Shown: in pieces, positions 7,304-15,108 of the stretch | Numbering within the stretch: the first letter of the stretch is position 1 | Layout: each line of letters starts with the position of its first letter | Assembly (NCBI GenBank): GCA_051878085.1 | Contig: JBJEJN010000045.1 | Location: forward strand, 1-18,330 | Source of the DNA: SFTH01 sp051878085 | GTDB taxonomy: Bacteria; Bacillota; Clostridia; Christensenellales; Aristaeellaceae | Direction of reading: 5' to 3' | DNA: 18,330 nt | Program-made: the position numbers and the translations under genes | The notes under the pieces: model-generated | Told to the model about the DNA's origin: nothing | What the model saw: the letters and a program-made list of their open reading frames with translations, nothing else | The model's database searches: none

Positions 7304-8516
7304 GGTACACCTCCAGTATCCGCGCGGCGGTGGACTCCGGCGCGCCGTTGTTGTCGATCTCTGCGTCTGCAAAGCTGCGGTACAGCGGCAGGCGCTTTTC
7401 ATACAGGGCTTCCAGCGGATTGGCCTGGGATAGCGGCCGTCCGTCGGTGGGCAGCTTGTCGAGATCGCGCTGAATGAAGAAAATTCTGCCGTTCTGCTTG
7501 AGCAGGTTCAGGTTCTCAGGTTTCGTCACGCAGCCGCCGCCAGTGGCGATCACCAGAGAGGACTCCTTGCCCAGCTCCGCGATGCACGCCGTCTCCAGCG
7601 CGCGGAATTCATCCTCGGTATGTCCCGCGAAGTATTCCGGAATGGACATGCCCGCGCGCTCCACGATCAGATCGTCGGAATCGGCGAAGCGCCGTCCGGT
7701 CTGCTCCGCGATCAGCTGGCCGAGGGTGGTCTTGCCGCTGCCCGGCATGCCGATCAGGATGATGTTTTCCGTCTCGCCCTGTAAGCTGCGGCGGATTTCC
7801 TCGCTGCATGCGGGGTCGATTTCACGCCCAGTGAAGCGCTCCGCTGCCGCACGGGCCTGCTCCACCAGCATGGTGAGGCCTCCCAGTGCCGGGATGCCGC
7901 GCTCCATCGCGTCCAGAATCAATGCGGTGCGGGCGGGATTGTAAATGAGATCCAGCACGCCCTCCAGACGGGGGAAGTGTGCAAGGGAGAGCGCCGCAGC
8001 GCCGTTGTTCGGGTACATGCCCACGGGGGTGGTGTTCACCAGAATGCGCGCGTCGGCGTGGCGGTCGAGATTCTCATAGTTGTTTTCTCCGCTGCGGGAG
8101 ATCACGATGACCTCCGCGCCCAGCTCCTTTAAGACGTGTCGCACCGTCAGCGAAGCGCCGCCGCTGCCCAGCACCAGCGCCTTCTTGCCCGCAGGATCGA
8201 ACTTCAGGCGCTTCAGCATGGCGGTGAAGCCCGCCGCGTCGGTGTTGTCGCCGAAGAGCGTGCCGTCCGCCCGTCTCACGATGGTGTTCACGCTGCCGAT
8301 GGCCCGCGCCGCGTCGCTCAGCTCCGCGCAGTAGGGAATCATGTCCTTCTTGTAGGGGATGGTCACGTTCATCGCGTCGAAGTGGTCGCCGCGCATGAAG
8401 TTATCCAGCGCGTCCGGCTCCACCTCGAACAGCTCGTAGCTGTAAGAACCCAGCCGGGCGTGAATCTGCGGCGAAAAGCTGTGGCCCAGCTTGCGGCCCA
8501 GAAGTCCTGCGCGCAT
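7284..8516 (-). CDS. aroE/aroK: Fused shikimate dehydrogenase / shikimate kinase
   Basis: One 410-aa protein carries two successive-step enzymes. Residues 1-~245 form shikimate dehydrogenase: SFS (13-15) for substrate binding, NVTIPYKK (50-57) with catalytic Lys56, GDNTDAAG (89-96) with Asp93, the NADP-binding GSGGAS (117-122) and NTTPVGM (161-167). Residues ~250-405 form shikimate kinase: Walker A GMPGSGKT (256-263), DSDD (279-282), FRALE (304-308), GGG (326-328) and the DGRPL lid (358-362). Both active sites look intact, so the protein should turn 3-dehydroshikimate into shikimate-3-phosphate with NADPH and ATP. The fusion is continuous, with no stop or frameshift between domains. The start codon directly follows the pheA stop; GAGGTG lies 6 nt upstream, inside pheA. 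Confidence 0.96.
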   Translation of the reverse strand: MRAGLLGRKLGHSFSPQIHARLGSYSYELFEVEPDALDNFMRGDHFDAMNVTIPYKKDMIPYCAELSDAARAIGSVNTIVRRADGTLFGDNTDAAGFTAMLKRLKFDPAGKKALVLGSGGASLTVRHVLKELGAEVIVISRSGENNYENLDRHADARILVNTTPVGMYPNNGAAALSLAHFPRLEGVLDLIYNPARTALILDAMERGIPALGGLTMLVEQARAAAERFTGREIDPACSEEIRRSLQGETENIILIGMPGSGKTTLGQLIAEQTGRRFADSDDLIVERAGMSIPEYFAGHTEDEFRALETACIAELGKESSLVIATGGGCVTKPENLNLLKQNGRIFFIQRDLDKLPTDGRPLSQANPLEALYEKRLPLYRSFADAEIDNNGAPESTAARILEVYHETVGR

Positions 8517-9662
8517 TCAGATCACCTCGCTGTAGCTGCCCAGGTAGCGGAATTCCTCGCTGATGGAGTCCAGATCGTCGATCATGCGGCCGAATTCGCC
8601 GGAGTAGACGCTGGTCTCCAGATCGAAGTAGAACATGAACTGGAAGTCGCGCTCGGGAAGCGGGCGGCTCTCCAGCTTGGTGATGTTGATGCCCAGGGAG
8701 TAGAAGCGGCTCAGCGCGCGGCACAGGGCGCCGGGGCGGTGGGGCAGGGTCATCATCACGGTGGTGCGGTTCGCGCCGGGGTAGATCTCCAGCTTCTTGG
8801 AGATGCAGATGAAGCGGGTGTAGTTGTTGCCGCGATCCTGAATGTCGCTCTCCAGGCACTTCAGGCCGTAGAGGGAGGCGCAGTCGTAGGAGGCGATGGC
8901 GGCAATGTCCCGCCTTTCGGACTTGGCCACGGCCTCGGCGGCCATGGCGGTGTTCTCGCAGCGTGTGATCTTCACGTCCGGGCCGAACTGCTCCAGATAG
9001 CCCGCGCACTGATCCAGCGCCTGCTGGTGGGAGAAGATTTCGCGGATGTCCTCCTTCTTCACGCCGGGTGCGGCCAGCAGGTTGTGGTCGATCTTCAGGC
9101 GGCAGGAGCGCACCACGTAGAATTTGTGGCGGAGCATCAGATCGTAGACCTTCTTCACGGAACCGGCGCTGCTGTTTTCGATGGGCAGGATGCCGTACTG
9201 GCAGAAGCCGCTTTCGATGGCGGAGAACACGCTGTCGAAGCTCTTGAAGTACATGATCTTCGGGCTCTTGAACATGCGCGTGCCGGCGATCTGGGAGTAC
9301 GCGCCCTCGGTGCCCTGGCAGGCGATGATGGGCGAGGTGGGAAAGAGGCGAGGCGTTTCCTCGATGGCGCGCTCCACCTCCTGGCGCAGACTGCTGGGCG
9401 TGCGGGTCAGGTCGCTCTGGTGGCTGCGGCTCAGCTCAAAGATCATGGAATAGAGCATCTGGGTGTAGGTCTGCATGTCCTCGCGGCTCTCGGCGGCGAT
9501 GGCGTTGAGCTTGTCGCGCTCCCGGGCAGCGTCCAGCACCGGCATGTGGTTCTCCCGCTTCCATGCGCCGATCTCGGCGGCGACGTCCATGCGGGCCTCG
9601 AACAGCTTGGTCAGCTGCGCGTCGATCTCATCAATTTTGCTGCGAAGTTCCTGAAGCTCCAT
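8517..9662 (-). CDS. pheA: Bifunctional chorismate mutase / prephenate dehydratase (P-protein)
   Basis: 381 aa with the classic three-part P-protein layout. The N-terminal AroQ-fold chorismate mutase (~1-90) begins LRSKIDEIDAQLTKLFEAR. The prephenate dehydratase domain (~111-290) has GTEGAYS, SHQQAL (211-216) and NYTRF, whose Thr282 is the conserved catalytic threonine. The C-terminal ACT domain (~299-375) has PHRPGAL and ESRP (331-334), the Phe-binding signature. It converts chorismate via prephenate to phenylpyruvate, and the ACT domain implies feedback inhibition by phenylalanine. Its start lies 1 nt after the aroC stop, with AAGGTG about 8 nt upstream, and its stop abuts the aroEK start. 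Confidence 0.96.
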   Translation of the reverse strand: MELQELRSKIDEIDAQLTKLFEARMDVAAEIGAWKRENHMPVLDAARERDKLNAIAAESREDMQTYTQMLYSMIFELSRSHQSDLTRTPSSLRQEVERAIEETPRLFPTSPIIACQGTEGAYSQIAGTRMFKSPKIMYFKSFDSVFSAIESGFCQYGILPIENSSAGSVKKVYDLMLRHKFYVVRSCRLKIDHNLLAAPGVKKEDIREIFSHQQALDQCAGYLEQFGPDVKITRCENTAMAAEAVAKSERRDIAAIASYDCASLYGLKCLESDIQDRGNNYTRFICISKKLEIYPGANRTTVMMTLPHRPGALCRALSRFYSLGINITKLESRPLPERDFQFMFYFDLETSVYSGEFGRMIDDLDSISEEFRYLGSYSEVI

Positions 9663-9663
9663 A

Positions 9664-10755
9664 TCAATTCACCTTATCCTTTTCAAGAAGTGCGTCGGTA
9701 ATGGCGATGGCCAGCGCGGCCTCCATGCAGGGCACCGCACGGGGCACGATGCAGGGGTCATGACGGCCCCGGACGGCAAGCCTTGCGTCCTCCCTGCGGG
9801 AGAGGGACACGCTGTCCTGCTCCCGGGCGATGGAGGGTGTGGGCTTGACGGCCGCGCGGAAGATCAGCGGCATGCCGCTGGTGATGCCGCCCAGGATGCC
9901 GCCCGCGTGGTTCGTGCGGGTGCGAACGGTGTCGCCGTCCATGTAGAAGGGATCGTTGTTTTCACTGCCCCGCATGCCTGCGACCTCGAAACCCGCGCCG
10001 AACTCGATTCCCTTGACGGCGGGGATGGCGAAGGCGATGCGGGCGATGCGGTTCTCCATGCCGTCGAACATGGGATCGCCCAGGCCAACCGGCAGGCCGA
10101 TGGCGGCGCATTCGATCACGCCGCCCACGGAATCCAGCTCATACCGGGCGCGTTGAATCTCTTCCTGCATCCTTGCGCCGCAGGCCTCGTCCAGCACGGG
10201 GAAGTCCCGCTGTGCGCTGCGGTGCAGCACATCCGGCGTGAGATTCACCGGATCATAGCCCGCTTCGCTGATGCTGCCGATGCGCAGGATGTGCGCGCCG
10301 ATTTCAATGCCCCGCCGCGCGAGGATCTGCATGCAGATGCCCCCGGCGATGCACAGCGGCGCGGTGAGCCGCCCGGAGAAGTGTCCGCCGCCCGACACGT
10401 CCTGAAAGCCACCGTACTTCACCTGCGCGGTGTAGTCGGCATGGCCCGGACGGGGCACGTCCCGCAGGTTGTCGTAATCGCCGGAGCGGGTGTTCGTGTT
10501 GGCGATCAGCGCAGCCAGGGGCGCGCCGCAGGTCGTATCGTTCACCAGTCCGCCGAGGAACTGGGGCAGGTCAACCTCCTTGCGGGGGGTGGACCAGGCC
10601 TTGCCGCCGGGCGCGCGCCGGGACAGGAAGGCCTGAAGCGCGTCCATGTCGATCCTCTCCCCGGCGGGCAGGCCGTCGATCACCACGCCGATGCCGCCGG
10701 AGTGGGACTGGCCGAAGATCGAGATTTTCAGATTTCCGCAGTATGTGCTGCCCAT
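9664..10755 (-). CDS. aroC: Chorismate synthase
   Basis: 363 aa, typical for the FMN-dependent enzyme that eliminates phosphate from EPSP to make chorismate (last common step). Signatures seen are FGQSHSGGIGVVIDGLPAGE near the N-terminus (with the conserved His), RPGHADYT, the SGGGHFSGRLTAP segment, and GRHDPCIVPRAVP with the second conserved His near the C-terminus. The usual GQSHG is GQSHS here. Start ATG 10755 has GGAGG six bases upstream, inside the end of aroA. Spacers to aroA and pheA are 1 nt each. Confidence 0.97.
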   Translation of the reverse strand: MGSTYCGNLKISIFGQSHSGGIGVVIDGLPAGERIDMDALQAFLSRRAPGGKAWSTPRKEVDLPQFLGGLVNDTTCGAPLAALIANTNTRSGDYDNLRDVPRPGHADYTAQVKYGGFQDVSGGGHFSGRLTAPLCIAGGICMQILARRGIEIGAHILRIGSISEAGYDPVNLTPDVLHRSAQRDFPVLDEACGARMQEEIQRARYELDSVGGVIECAAIGLPVGLGDPMFDGMENRIARIAFAIPAVKGIEFGAGFEVAGMRGSENNDPFYMDGDTVRTRTNHAGGILGGITSGMPLIFRAAVKPTPSIAREQDSVSLSRREDARLAVRGRHDPCIVPRAVPCMEAALAIAITDALLEKDKVN

Positions 10756-10756
10756 A

Positions 10757-11980
10757 TCAGCCCTCCGTGAGTTCCACCCGACCGCCCAGGGACGCGAAGT
10801 CCCGCCAGAAGCCGGGGTAGGATTTGTTGACCGCCTCCGCGCCGCGTATGACGACCTCCCGCGTGCAGCCTGCCGAGGCCACGGCGGCCATCATGGCGAT
10901 GCGGTGGTCGCCCGCCGCGTCCACCGTTCCGCCGGTGGGCTTGCGTCTGCGCACGATCAGCCCATCGGGGGTCTCGGAAACGTTGCCGCCCAGCGCGTTC
11001 AGCGCCTGACGGACGGTGGCGATGCGGTCGGATTCCTTGATGCGCAGTCGCTCGGCGTGGGTCACGCGCAGCGCACGTCCCGCTGCACAGGCGCAGGCCG
11101 CGATGGTGGGCACCAGATCGGGGATGTCCCCCGCGTCCAGCACGCACTCCCCCTCGGAGGTGCGCAGCTCCGCGAGGGCGGAGACGATCCGCTTATCGCC
11201 CTGTGCGGAGTCGGGATCGAGCCCGGTGACCTCCACCTTGCAGCCCGGAAGTTCGCTTACGCACAGCCAGAAGGCCGCGTTCGACCAGTCGCCGCCGATC
11301 TGCATCCGTCCGGGGGATACATAGCGTCCCATTCCCGGAATGCGGTAGCCACCGTCCGTGGGAAACGGATTCGCACCGAAGGAGGCCATGCAGCGGCGGG
11401 TGATGCCGATGTAGCTGGCGGACTCCAGCCTTCCGGTGATGCTGAGGCTGCTCTCGCCATCCAGCAGCGTCAGCGCCAGCAGCATGCCGGTGATGTACTG
11501 GGAGGACACGTCGCCGGGCAGACTGTACGAGCCGGGTTGAAGTTTGCCTGAGATGCGCAGCACATCCCGTTCGGGCCGGGTCAGTTTGCAGCCGCCGCGA
11601 ACCAGCTCCCGATCCAGCGGCGCGATGGGGCGCTCCGGCAGCCGCCCGTGCATGCGGAAGTCCACCTCAATGCCCAGCGCGCCCGCCACGGGGAGCAGGA
11701 AGCGCAGCGTGCTGCCGCTCTCGCCGCAGTCGGCCTCGCAGTGCGCGGGGGGATCGGTGATGGGCGTGACGCGCAGCTCCCCGTTCGCCAGCGAAATGTC
11801 CGCGCCCATGGCGTTCAGGCAGCGGATGGTCGCGTCGATGTCCTGGGAGGAGGCCGACAGGGGGATGCGGGTGGGCGCGTCCGCGAGGGCCGCGCAGATC
11901 AGCAGCCGGTGCGCCTCGGACTTTGAGGGGATGGCGGCGATGCTGCCCCGGAGCGGCCCGGGGACGATGCGGGCGATCAT
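10757..11980 (-). CDS. aroA: 3-phosphoshikimate 1-carboxyvinyltransferase (EPSP synthase)
   Basis: 407 aa. It joins PEP to shikimate-3-phosphate to give EPSP. Motifs: PSKSEAHR near residue 20 with the substrate-binding Lys, ESGSTLRF, PGDVSSQYITG, IPDLVPTIA with the conserved Asp, RIKESDR and DAAGDHRIAM, then VNKSYPGFW at the C-terminal end. An upstream ATG would add eight residues (MGPGGPGC), but ATG 11980 is chosen. It overlaps the aroB stop as ATGA, and MIARIVPG matches where the family begins. No strong ribosome site is visible, so translation probably depends on coupling to aroB. Confidence 0.96.
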   Translation of the reverse strand: MIARIVPGPLRGSIAAIPSKSEAHRLLICAALADAPTRIPLSASSQDIDATIRCLNAMGADISLANGELRVTPITDPPAHCEADCGESGSTLRFLLPVAGALGIEVDFRMHGRLPERPIAPLDRELVRGGCKLTRPERDVLRISGKLQPGSYSLPGDVSSQYITGMLLALTLLDGESSLSITGRLESASYIGITRRCMASFGANPFPTDGGYRIPGMGRYVSPGRMQIGGDWSNAAFWLCVSELPGCKVEVTGLDPDSAQGDKRIVSALAELRTSEGECVLDAGDIPDLVPTIAACACAAGRALRVTHAERLRIKESDRIATVRQALNALGGNVSETPDGLIVRRRKPTGGTVDAAGDHRIAMMAAVASAGCTREVVIRGAEAVNKSYPGFWRDFASLGGRVELTEG

Positions 11981-13035
11981 GCATCCAGGCCCGCCCGGGC
12001 CCAATCCGCAAGCTCGTTCACCGGAACCGGGCGCAGCGCGCTCTCACCCCAGGCGCAGGGCACCACCAGCGTCAGCGTGTCGCCCTTGCGCTTCTTGTCG
12101 GAGAGGGCAACCTCGGCCAGCTGCTCCGGGCTGTACTGCGTCTCGGTGGGCAGGCTGTACTTCTTCAGAAGCACCTCCAGCGTATCCAGACACTCCTGCG
12201 GGCACAGCCCCTTCTTGAGCGCCGCGCGGGTGATGATCTGCATGCCGACAGCCACCGCGCTGCCGTGGGGAATCGTATAGTCGCTCAGCTTCTCGATGGA
12301 GTGGGCGAAGGTGTGGCCCAGGTTCAGCAGCTGCCGCCGCCCGGTGTCGAACTCGTCGCCCTCCACCACGTCGCGCTTCATCTCCACGCAGCGGGCGATG
12401 ACCGCCTCCAACTGATCCCTGATGTGCACCTCCTGAAGGCGGCGCAGCAGATCGCCGTCGCCCAGCATGCCGTACTTGATGACCTCGGCGCAGCCGTCGG
12501 AGAGCACGGAATCGGGCAGGCTCTCGATGGTTTCCGGGTCGCAGAGCACCAGCCACGGCTGGTAGAATGCGCCGCAGAGGTTCTTGCCCGCGGGCAGGTC
12601 GATGGCGGTCTTGCCGCCCACGGAGGAGTCCACGCAGGCCAGCAGCGTGGTGGGAACCTGAATCAGACCCACGCCCCGCAGATAGGTGGCTGCGGCGAAG
12701 CCGGTGAGGTCGCCCACCACGCCGCCGCCCAGGGCAACCAGACCGTCCGTGCGGGTGAGGTGGCGCTCGGCGAGAAAGTTCACCAGATTTAAATAGGTAG
12801 TTCCGCACTTGGAGGCCTCGCCCGCCGGGATGACATAGCCCTCGGCGTTGAAGCCCGCCGCGCGCATGGAAGAGAGCGCCCGATCGAGGTACAGCGGCGC
12901 AACGTTGCTGTCCGTGACGATCACCGCATTGCGTCCGCGCAGCATATCTGCCGCACGGCTTCCCAGCTCGTCCAGCAGGCCGGAGCCGATGTGCACGTCG
13001 TACTCCCGGGAGGCAGCGATGTGAATGGTTCTCAT
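11977..13035 (-). CDS. aroB: 3-dehydroquinate synthase
   Basis: 352 aa. A metal- and NAD-dependent enzyme that cyclises DAHP to 3-dehydroquinate (second shikimate step). Motifs: PAGEASK, GGGVVGDLTGFAAATYLRG, DSSVGGKTAID, and the metal-ligand set AEVIKYG, NLGHTFAHSIE and PHGSAVAVGM. A longer open frame exists upstream, but ATG 13035 is supported by GGAGGTG eight bases upstream, by the ATGA overlap with the tyrA stop, and by MRTIHIAASREYDVHIG as a normal family N-terminus. Confidence 0.96.
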   Translation of the reverse strand: MRTIHIAASREYDVHIGSGLLDELGSRAADMLRGRNAVIVTDSNVAPLYLDRALSSMRAAGFNAEGYVIPAGEASKCGTTYLNLVNFLAERHLTRTDGLVALGGGVVGDLTGFAAATYLRGVGLIQVPTTLLACVDSSVGGKTAIDLPAGKNLCGAFYQPWLVLCDPETIESLPDSVLSDGCAEVIKYGMLGDGDLLRRLQEVHIRDQLEAVIARCVEMKRDVVEGDEFDTGRRQLLNLGHTFAHSIEKLSDYTIPHGSAVAVGMQIITRAALKKGLCPQECLDTLEVLLKKYSLPTETQYSPEQLAEVALSDKKRKGDTLTLVVPCAWGESALRPVPVNELADWARAGLDA

Positions 13036-13871
13036 CTGCCGTCCACCTCCTCCTTGATCCTGCGGCCCTCGTCCAGCAGCGTCCGCAGGCCGTCGAAGTC
13101 CTTGTTCTCCAGCGCGTCGCGGTACTTCTGCAGGGAGGAAAGCAGCGTGTCCAGCTCGAACAGCAGCGGCTCCCGGTTCTCCAGGAACAGCTCTGCCCAC
13201 ATGTCCGGGTTCAGCCACGCCACGCGGGTGAGGTCGCGGTAGCTGCCGGCAGAGAAGCCGTCGTGCTGGCGCGCGGTGGGGCTCTTGATGAAGGCGTTGG
13301 ACACGATGTGGGCCATCTGGCTGGTGAAGGCGATGCGCCGGTCGTGCTCCTCGGCGGTGATTGCCGAGATGCGGCCGAAGCGCGCGGGCAGCAGCAGCGT
13401 GCGCAGGCGGTCGAACAGCTCGATGTCGTCGAACACCGGCGGCACCAGCACCATCGGCGCGCCGTCGAACATGTCCGCGCGGCTGTACTTGAAGCCGGAG
13501 TTGTGGGTGCCCGCCATGGGGTGTCCGCCCACGAAGGTGAAGCCATATTCCTGCGCGATGGGGAAACAGGCCTCGCAGACCTTCTGCTTGATGCCGGAGA
13601 GGTCGATCACTACGCAGTCCTTGGACAGCAGGGGTGCGACCCGTCGCAGCTGGTCGATCACGCCCTGGGGGTAGGAGGCCAGGAACAGCAGGTCCAGCGT
13701 GGGCAGAATCTCGTCCGTCAGCTCTCCGTCGATGGCCTGGGCGATCAGGGCGAAGTCCACGATGGACTTGCTGCGGTTCGCACCGAAGACCTCCCAGCGT
13801 GGGTCGCGCTTGTAGGCCTTGGCCATGGAGCCGCCGATCAGGCCCAGGCCGATGATTCCGACGCGCATCAT
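13032..13871 (-). CDS. tyrA: Prephenate dehydrogenase
   Basis: 279 aa. Oxidatively decarboxylates prephenate to 4-hydroxyphenylpyruvate, the tyrosine precursor. The N-terminal Rossmann fold has GLGLIGGS (8-15), and DLSGIKQK follows at 90-97. The catalytic histidine lies in GGHPMAGTHNSG (115-126). The protein lacks a C-terminal ACT domain, which many Bacillota TyrA enzymes carry, so any tyrosine feedback must act elsewhere. The residues after the second strand (GANRS) lack the acidic residue typical of NAD-specific enzymes, which hints at NADP; this is a weak inference. Start ATG 13871 overlaps the aroF stop as ATGA and has GGGAGG seven bases upstream. A second ATG follows immediately. Confidence 0.94.
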   Translation of the reverse strand: MMRVGIIGLGLIGGSMAKAYKRDPRWEVFGANRSKSIVDFALIAQAIDGELTDEILPTLDLLFLASYPQGVIDQLRRVAPLLSKDCVVIDLSGIKQKVCEACFPIAQEYGFTFVGGHPMAGTHNSGFKYSRADMFDGAPMVLVPPVFDDIELFDRLRTLLLPARFGRISAITAEEHDRRIAFTSQMAHIVSNAFIKSPTARQHDGFSAGSYRDLTRVAWLNPDMWAELFLENREPLLFELDTLLSSLQKYRDALENKDFDGLRTLLDEGRRIKEEVDGR

Positions 13872-14878
13872 ACCAGTGCCTCCCGGATCTTGAAGATCCG
13901 CTTCGCCAGATCGTCGAAGGCGTCCGGCGTGAGGGACTGCGCGCCGTCGCTGAGGGCGTGGATGGGATCGTTGTGCACCTCGATCATCAGGCCATCCGCG
14001 CCTGCAGCCACCGCCGCCAGGGCCATCGAGCCGACGAGGGATGCGCGTCCGGTGGCGTGGCTGGGGTCGACCACCACGGGCAGGTGGGTCAGCTCCTTGA
14101 GCACCGGCACGGCGGAGAGATCCAGCGTGTTGCGGGTGTAGGTGCTCTCGTAGGTGCGGATGCCGCGCTCGCAGAGGATGACGTTCTCGTTGCCGCTGGC
14201 AATGATGTACTCGGCGCTCATCAGCAGCTCCTTGATGGTGCCCGCCAGGCCGCGCTTGAGCAGGATGGGCTTCTTGGTCTTGCCCAGCTCCTTGAGCAGG
14301 TCGAAGTTCTGGGTGTTGCGCGCGCCCACCTGAATCACGTCCACGTCCTCGAACAGATCCAGCGTGCGGATGTCCATGATTTCGGTGACGATGGGAAGTC
14401 CGGTGGCCTTCTTGGCCTCCAGCAGCAGGCGGATGCCCTCGCCGCCGAGGCCCTGGAAGTCGTAGGGGGAGGTGCGGGGCTTGAAGGAGCCGCCGCGCAG
14501 CATGTTCGCGCCCGCCAGCTTCACGCGCTGGGCCACGCCCACGATCTGGTCGCAGCATTCCACCGAGCAGGGGCCCGCGATCAGGCCGAAGGAGCCGCCG
14601 CCGAGGGTCAGGCCCGCATTGCCGATCGGGATGATGCTGTCATCGGGGTGGAACTTGCGGTTCACGGCCTTGAAGGGATCGGTGACGCGGGTGACGCTCT
14701 CCACGATGTCCAGGCTGCGCAGCATGTCCATGTCCACGTTCTTGGTGTTGCCGATCAGGCCCAGAACGGTGGTGTACTCGCCCTGGGAGACGTGCACGCC
14801 CAGGCCCTGCTTCTTCAGCCATTCGATCAGCATTTCGGTTCTTTCGGGGGATGCGTCATGCTTCAGTACTGCAATCAT
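13868..14878 (-). CDS. aroF: 3-deoxy-7-phosphoheptulonate (DAHP) synthase, type I-beta
   Basis: 336 aa. Condenses PEP and erythrose-4-phosphate, the entry step of the shikimate pathway. Residues 1-~70 form a ferredoxin-like regulatory domain (MIAVLKHDASPERTEMLIEW), as in the Thermotoga-type enzymes that are feedback-inhibited by Phe/Tyr. The TIM-barrel core has AGPCSVE (101-107), GGSFKPRTSPY (129-139), KRG (208-210) and DPSHATG (271-277). Expected metal ligands are Cys104, His274, Glu300 and Asp304. It is the first structural gene of the operon; GAGAGGT lies eight bases before ATG 14878. The leader attenuator ends about 30 nt upstream, so expression is probably set by Phe/Tyr-tRNA charging. 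Confidence 0.96.
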   Translation of the reverse strand: MIAVLKHDASPERTEMLIEWLKKQGLGVHVSQGEYTTVLGLIGNTKNVDMDMLRSLDIVESVTRVTDPFKAVNRKFHPDDSIIPIGNAGLTLGGGSFGLIAGPCSVECCDQIVGVAQRVKLAGANMLRGGSFKPRTSPYDFQGLGGEGIRLLLEAKKATGLPIVTEIMDIRTLDLFEDVDVIQVGARNTQNFDLLKELGKTKKPILLKRGLAGTIKELLMSAEYIIASGNENVILCERGIRTYESTYTRNTLDLSAVPVLKELTHLPVVVDPSHATGRASLVGSMALAAVAAGADGLMIEVHNDPIHALSDGAQSLTPDAFDDLAKRIFKIREALV

Positions 14879-14910
14879 TTCTGTTTACCTCTCTTCCATC
14901 GTCGGCGGGA

Positions 14911-14944
14911 ATAAAAATGCCGCACAGTCTGGTAACTGTGCGGC
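14911..14944 (-). terminator. Leader (attenuator) terminator before aroF
   Basis: Perfect 10-bp GC-rich stem GCCGCACAGT / ACTGTGCGGC (14935-14944 with 14919-14928), 6-nt loop TACCAG, followed on the minus strand by ATTTTTAT (14911-14918). It lies between the leader ORF and aroF, where it would stop readthrough into the operon. Confidence 0.9.
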
Positions 14945-15034
14945 GGAATGTTCTTTGGGTTTTCTTCATCGAAAGCCCCGGGCTTTGCGCATCACAAAGT
15001 TACCATTACTTCGTACCAAAGCTGGTAAAGTAAT
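14919..15034 (-). promoter_or_regulatory. Phe/Tyr attenuator: alternative leader RNA pairings
   Basis: Four segments can pair in competing ways. Segment 1, TTACCA (15023-15028), lies just after the Tyr codons and is complementary to segment 2, TGGTAACT-TT-GTG (14993-15005). Segment 2 also pairs with segment 3, CACAGTTACCA (14930-14940): 8 bp, a 2-nt bulge, then 3 bp. Segment 3 contains part of the terminator 5' arm, whose partner is segment 4 (14919-14928). Segment 1 additionally sits in an 11-bp hairpin with a 2-nt bulge (15005-15017 with 15024-15034) that could act as a pause site. A small hairpin AAAGCC-CCG-GGCTTT lies at 14972-14986. Inferred logic: stalling at Tyr/Phe codons frees segment 2 for antitermination, while reaching the stop codon covers segment 2 and allows termination. 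Confidence 0.75.
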
Positions 15035-15074
15035 AGTAGCTGGCGTATGCAAAACCGAGGGAGAAGAAGCGCAT
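15006..15074 (-). CDS. Aromatic-rich leader peptide of the aro operon
   Basis: A 22-codon ORF: it starts MRFFSLGF, continues AYASYYYF and ends TSFGTK-stop. Nine of 22 residues are aromatic: Phe at 3, 4, 8, 16 and 19, and Tyr at 10, 13, 14 and 15. There is no Trp. Ribosome site AGGAAGG (15084-15090) lies 9 nt before the ATG. The TAA at 15006-15008 immediately precedes the antiterminator segment. The peptide is unlikely to have a function of its own; its translation senses charged tRNA-Phe and tRNA-Tyr. It is distinct from the nine-gene-spanning T-box solution because no T-box consensus is visible here. Start, ribosome site, promoter and downstream terminator all agree. Confidence 0.88.
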   Translation of the reverse strand: MRFFSLGFAYASYYYFTSFGTK

Positions 15075-15108
15075 GGGTAAATACCTTCCTGCAATCGATG
15101 TTTTCTGC

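Noticed and set aside
8136..10770. Long plus-strand open frames opposite pheA, aroEK and aroC
   Set aside because: Shadow frames of high-GC genes. They lack ribosome sites and known motifs, whereas the minus strand encodes clear enzymes throughout.
13036..14558. Long minus-strand frame extending upstream of aroB through tyrA and aroF
   Set aside because: It is the aroB frame class read through other genes. The Arg/Pro/Gly-rich translation has no motifs, and tyrA and aroF occupy the region with full conserved domains.
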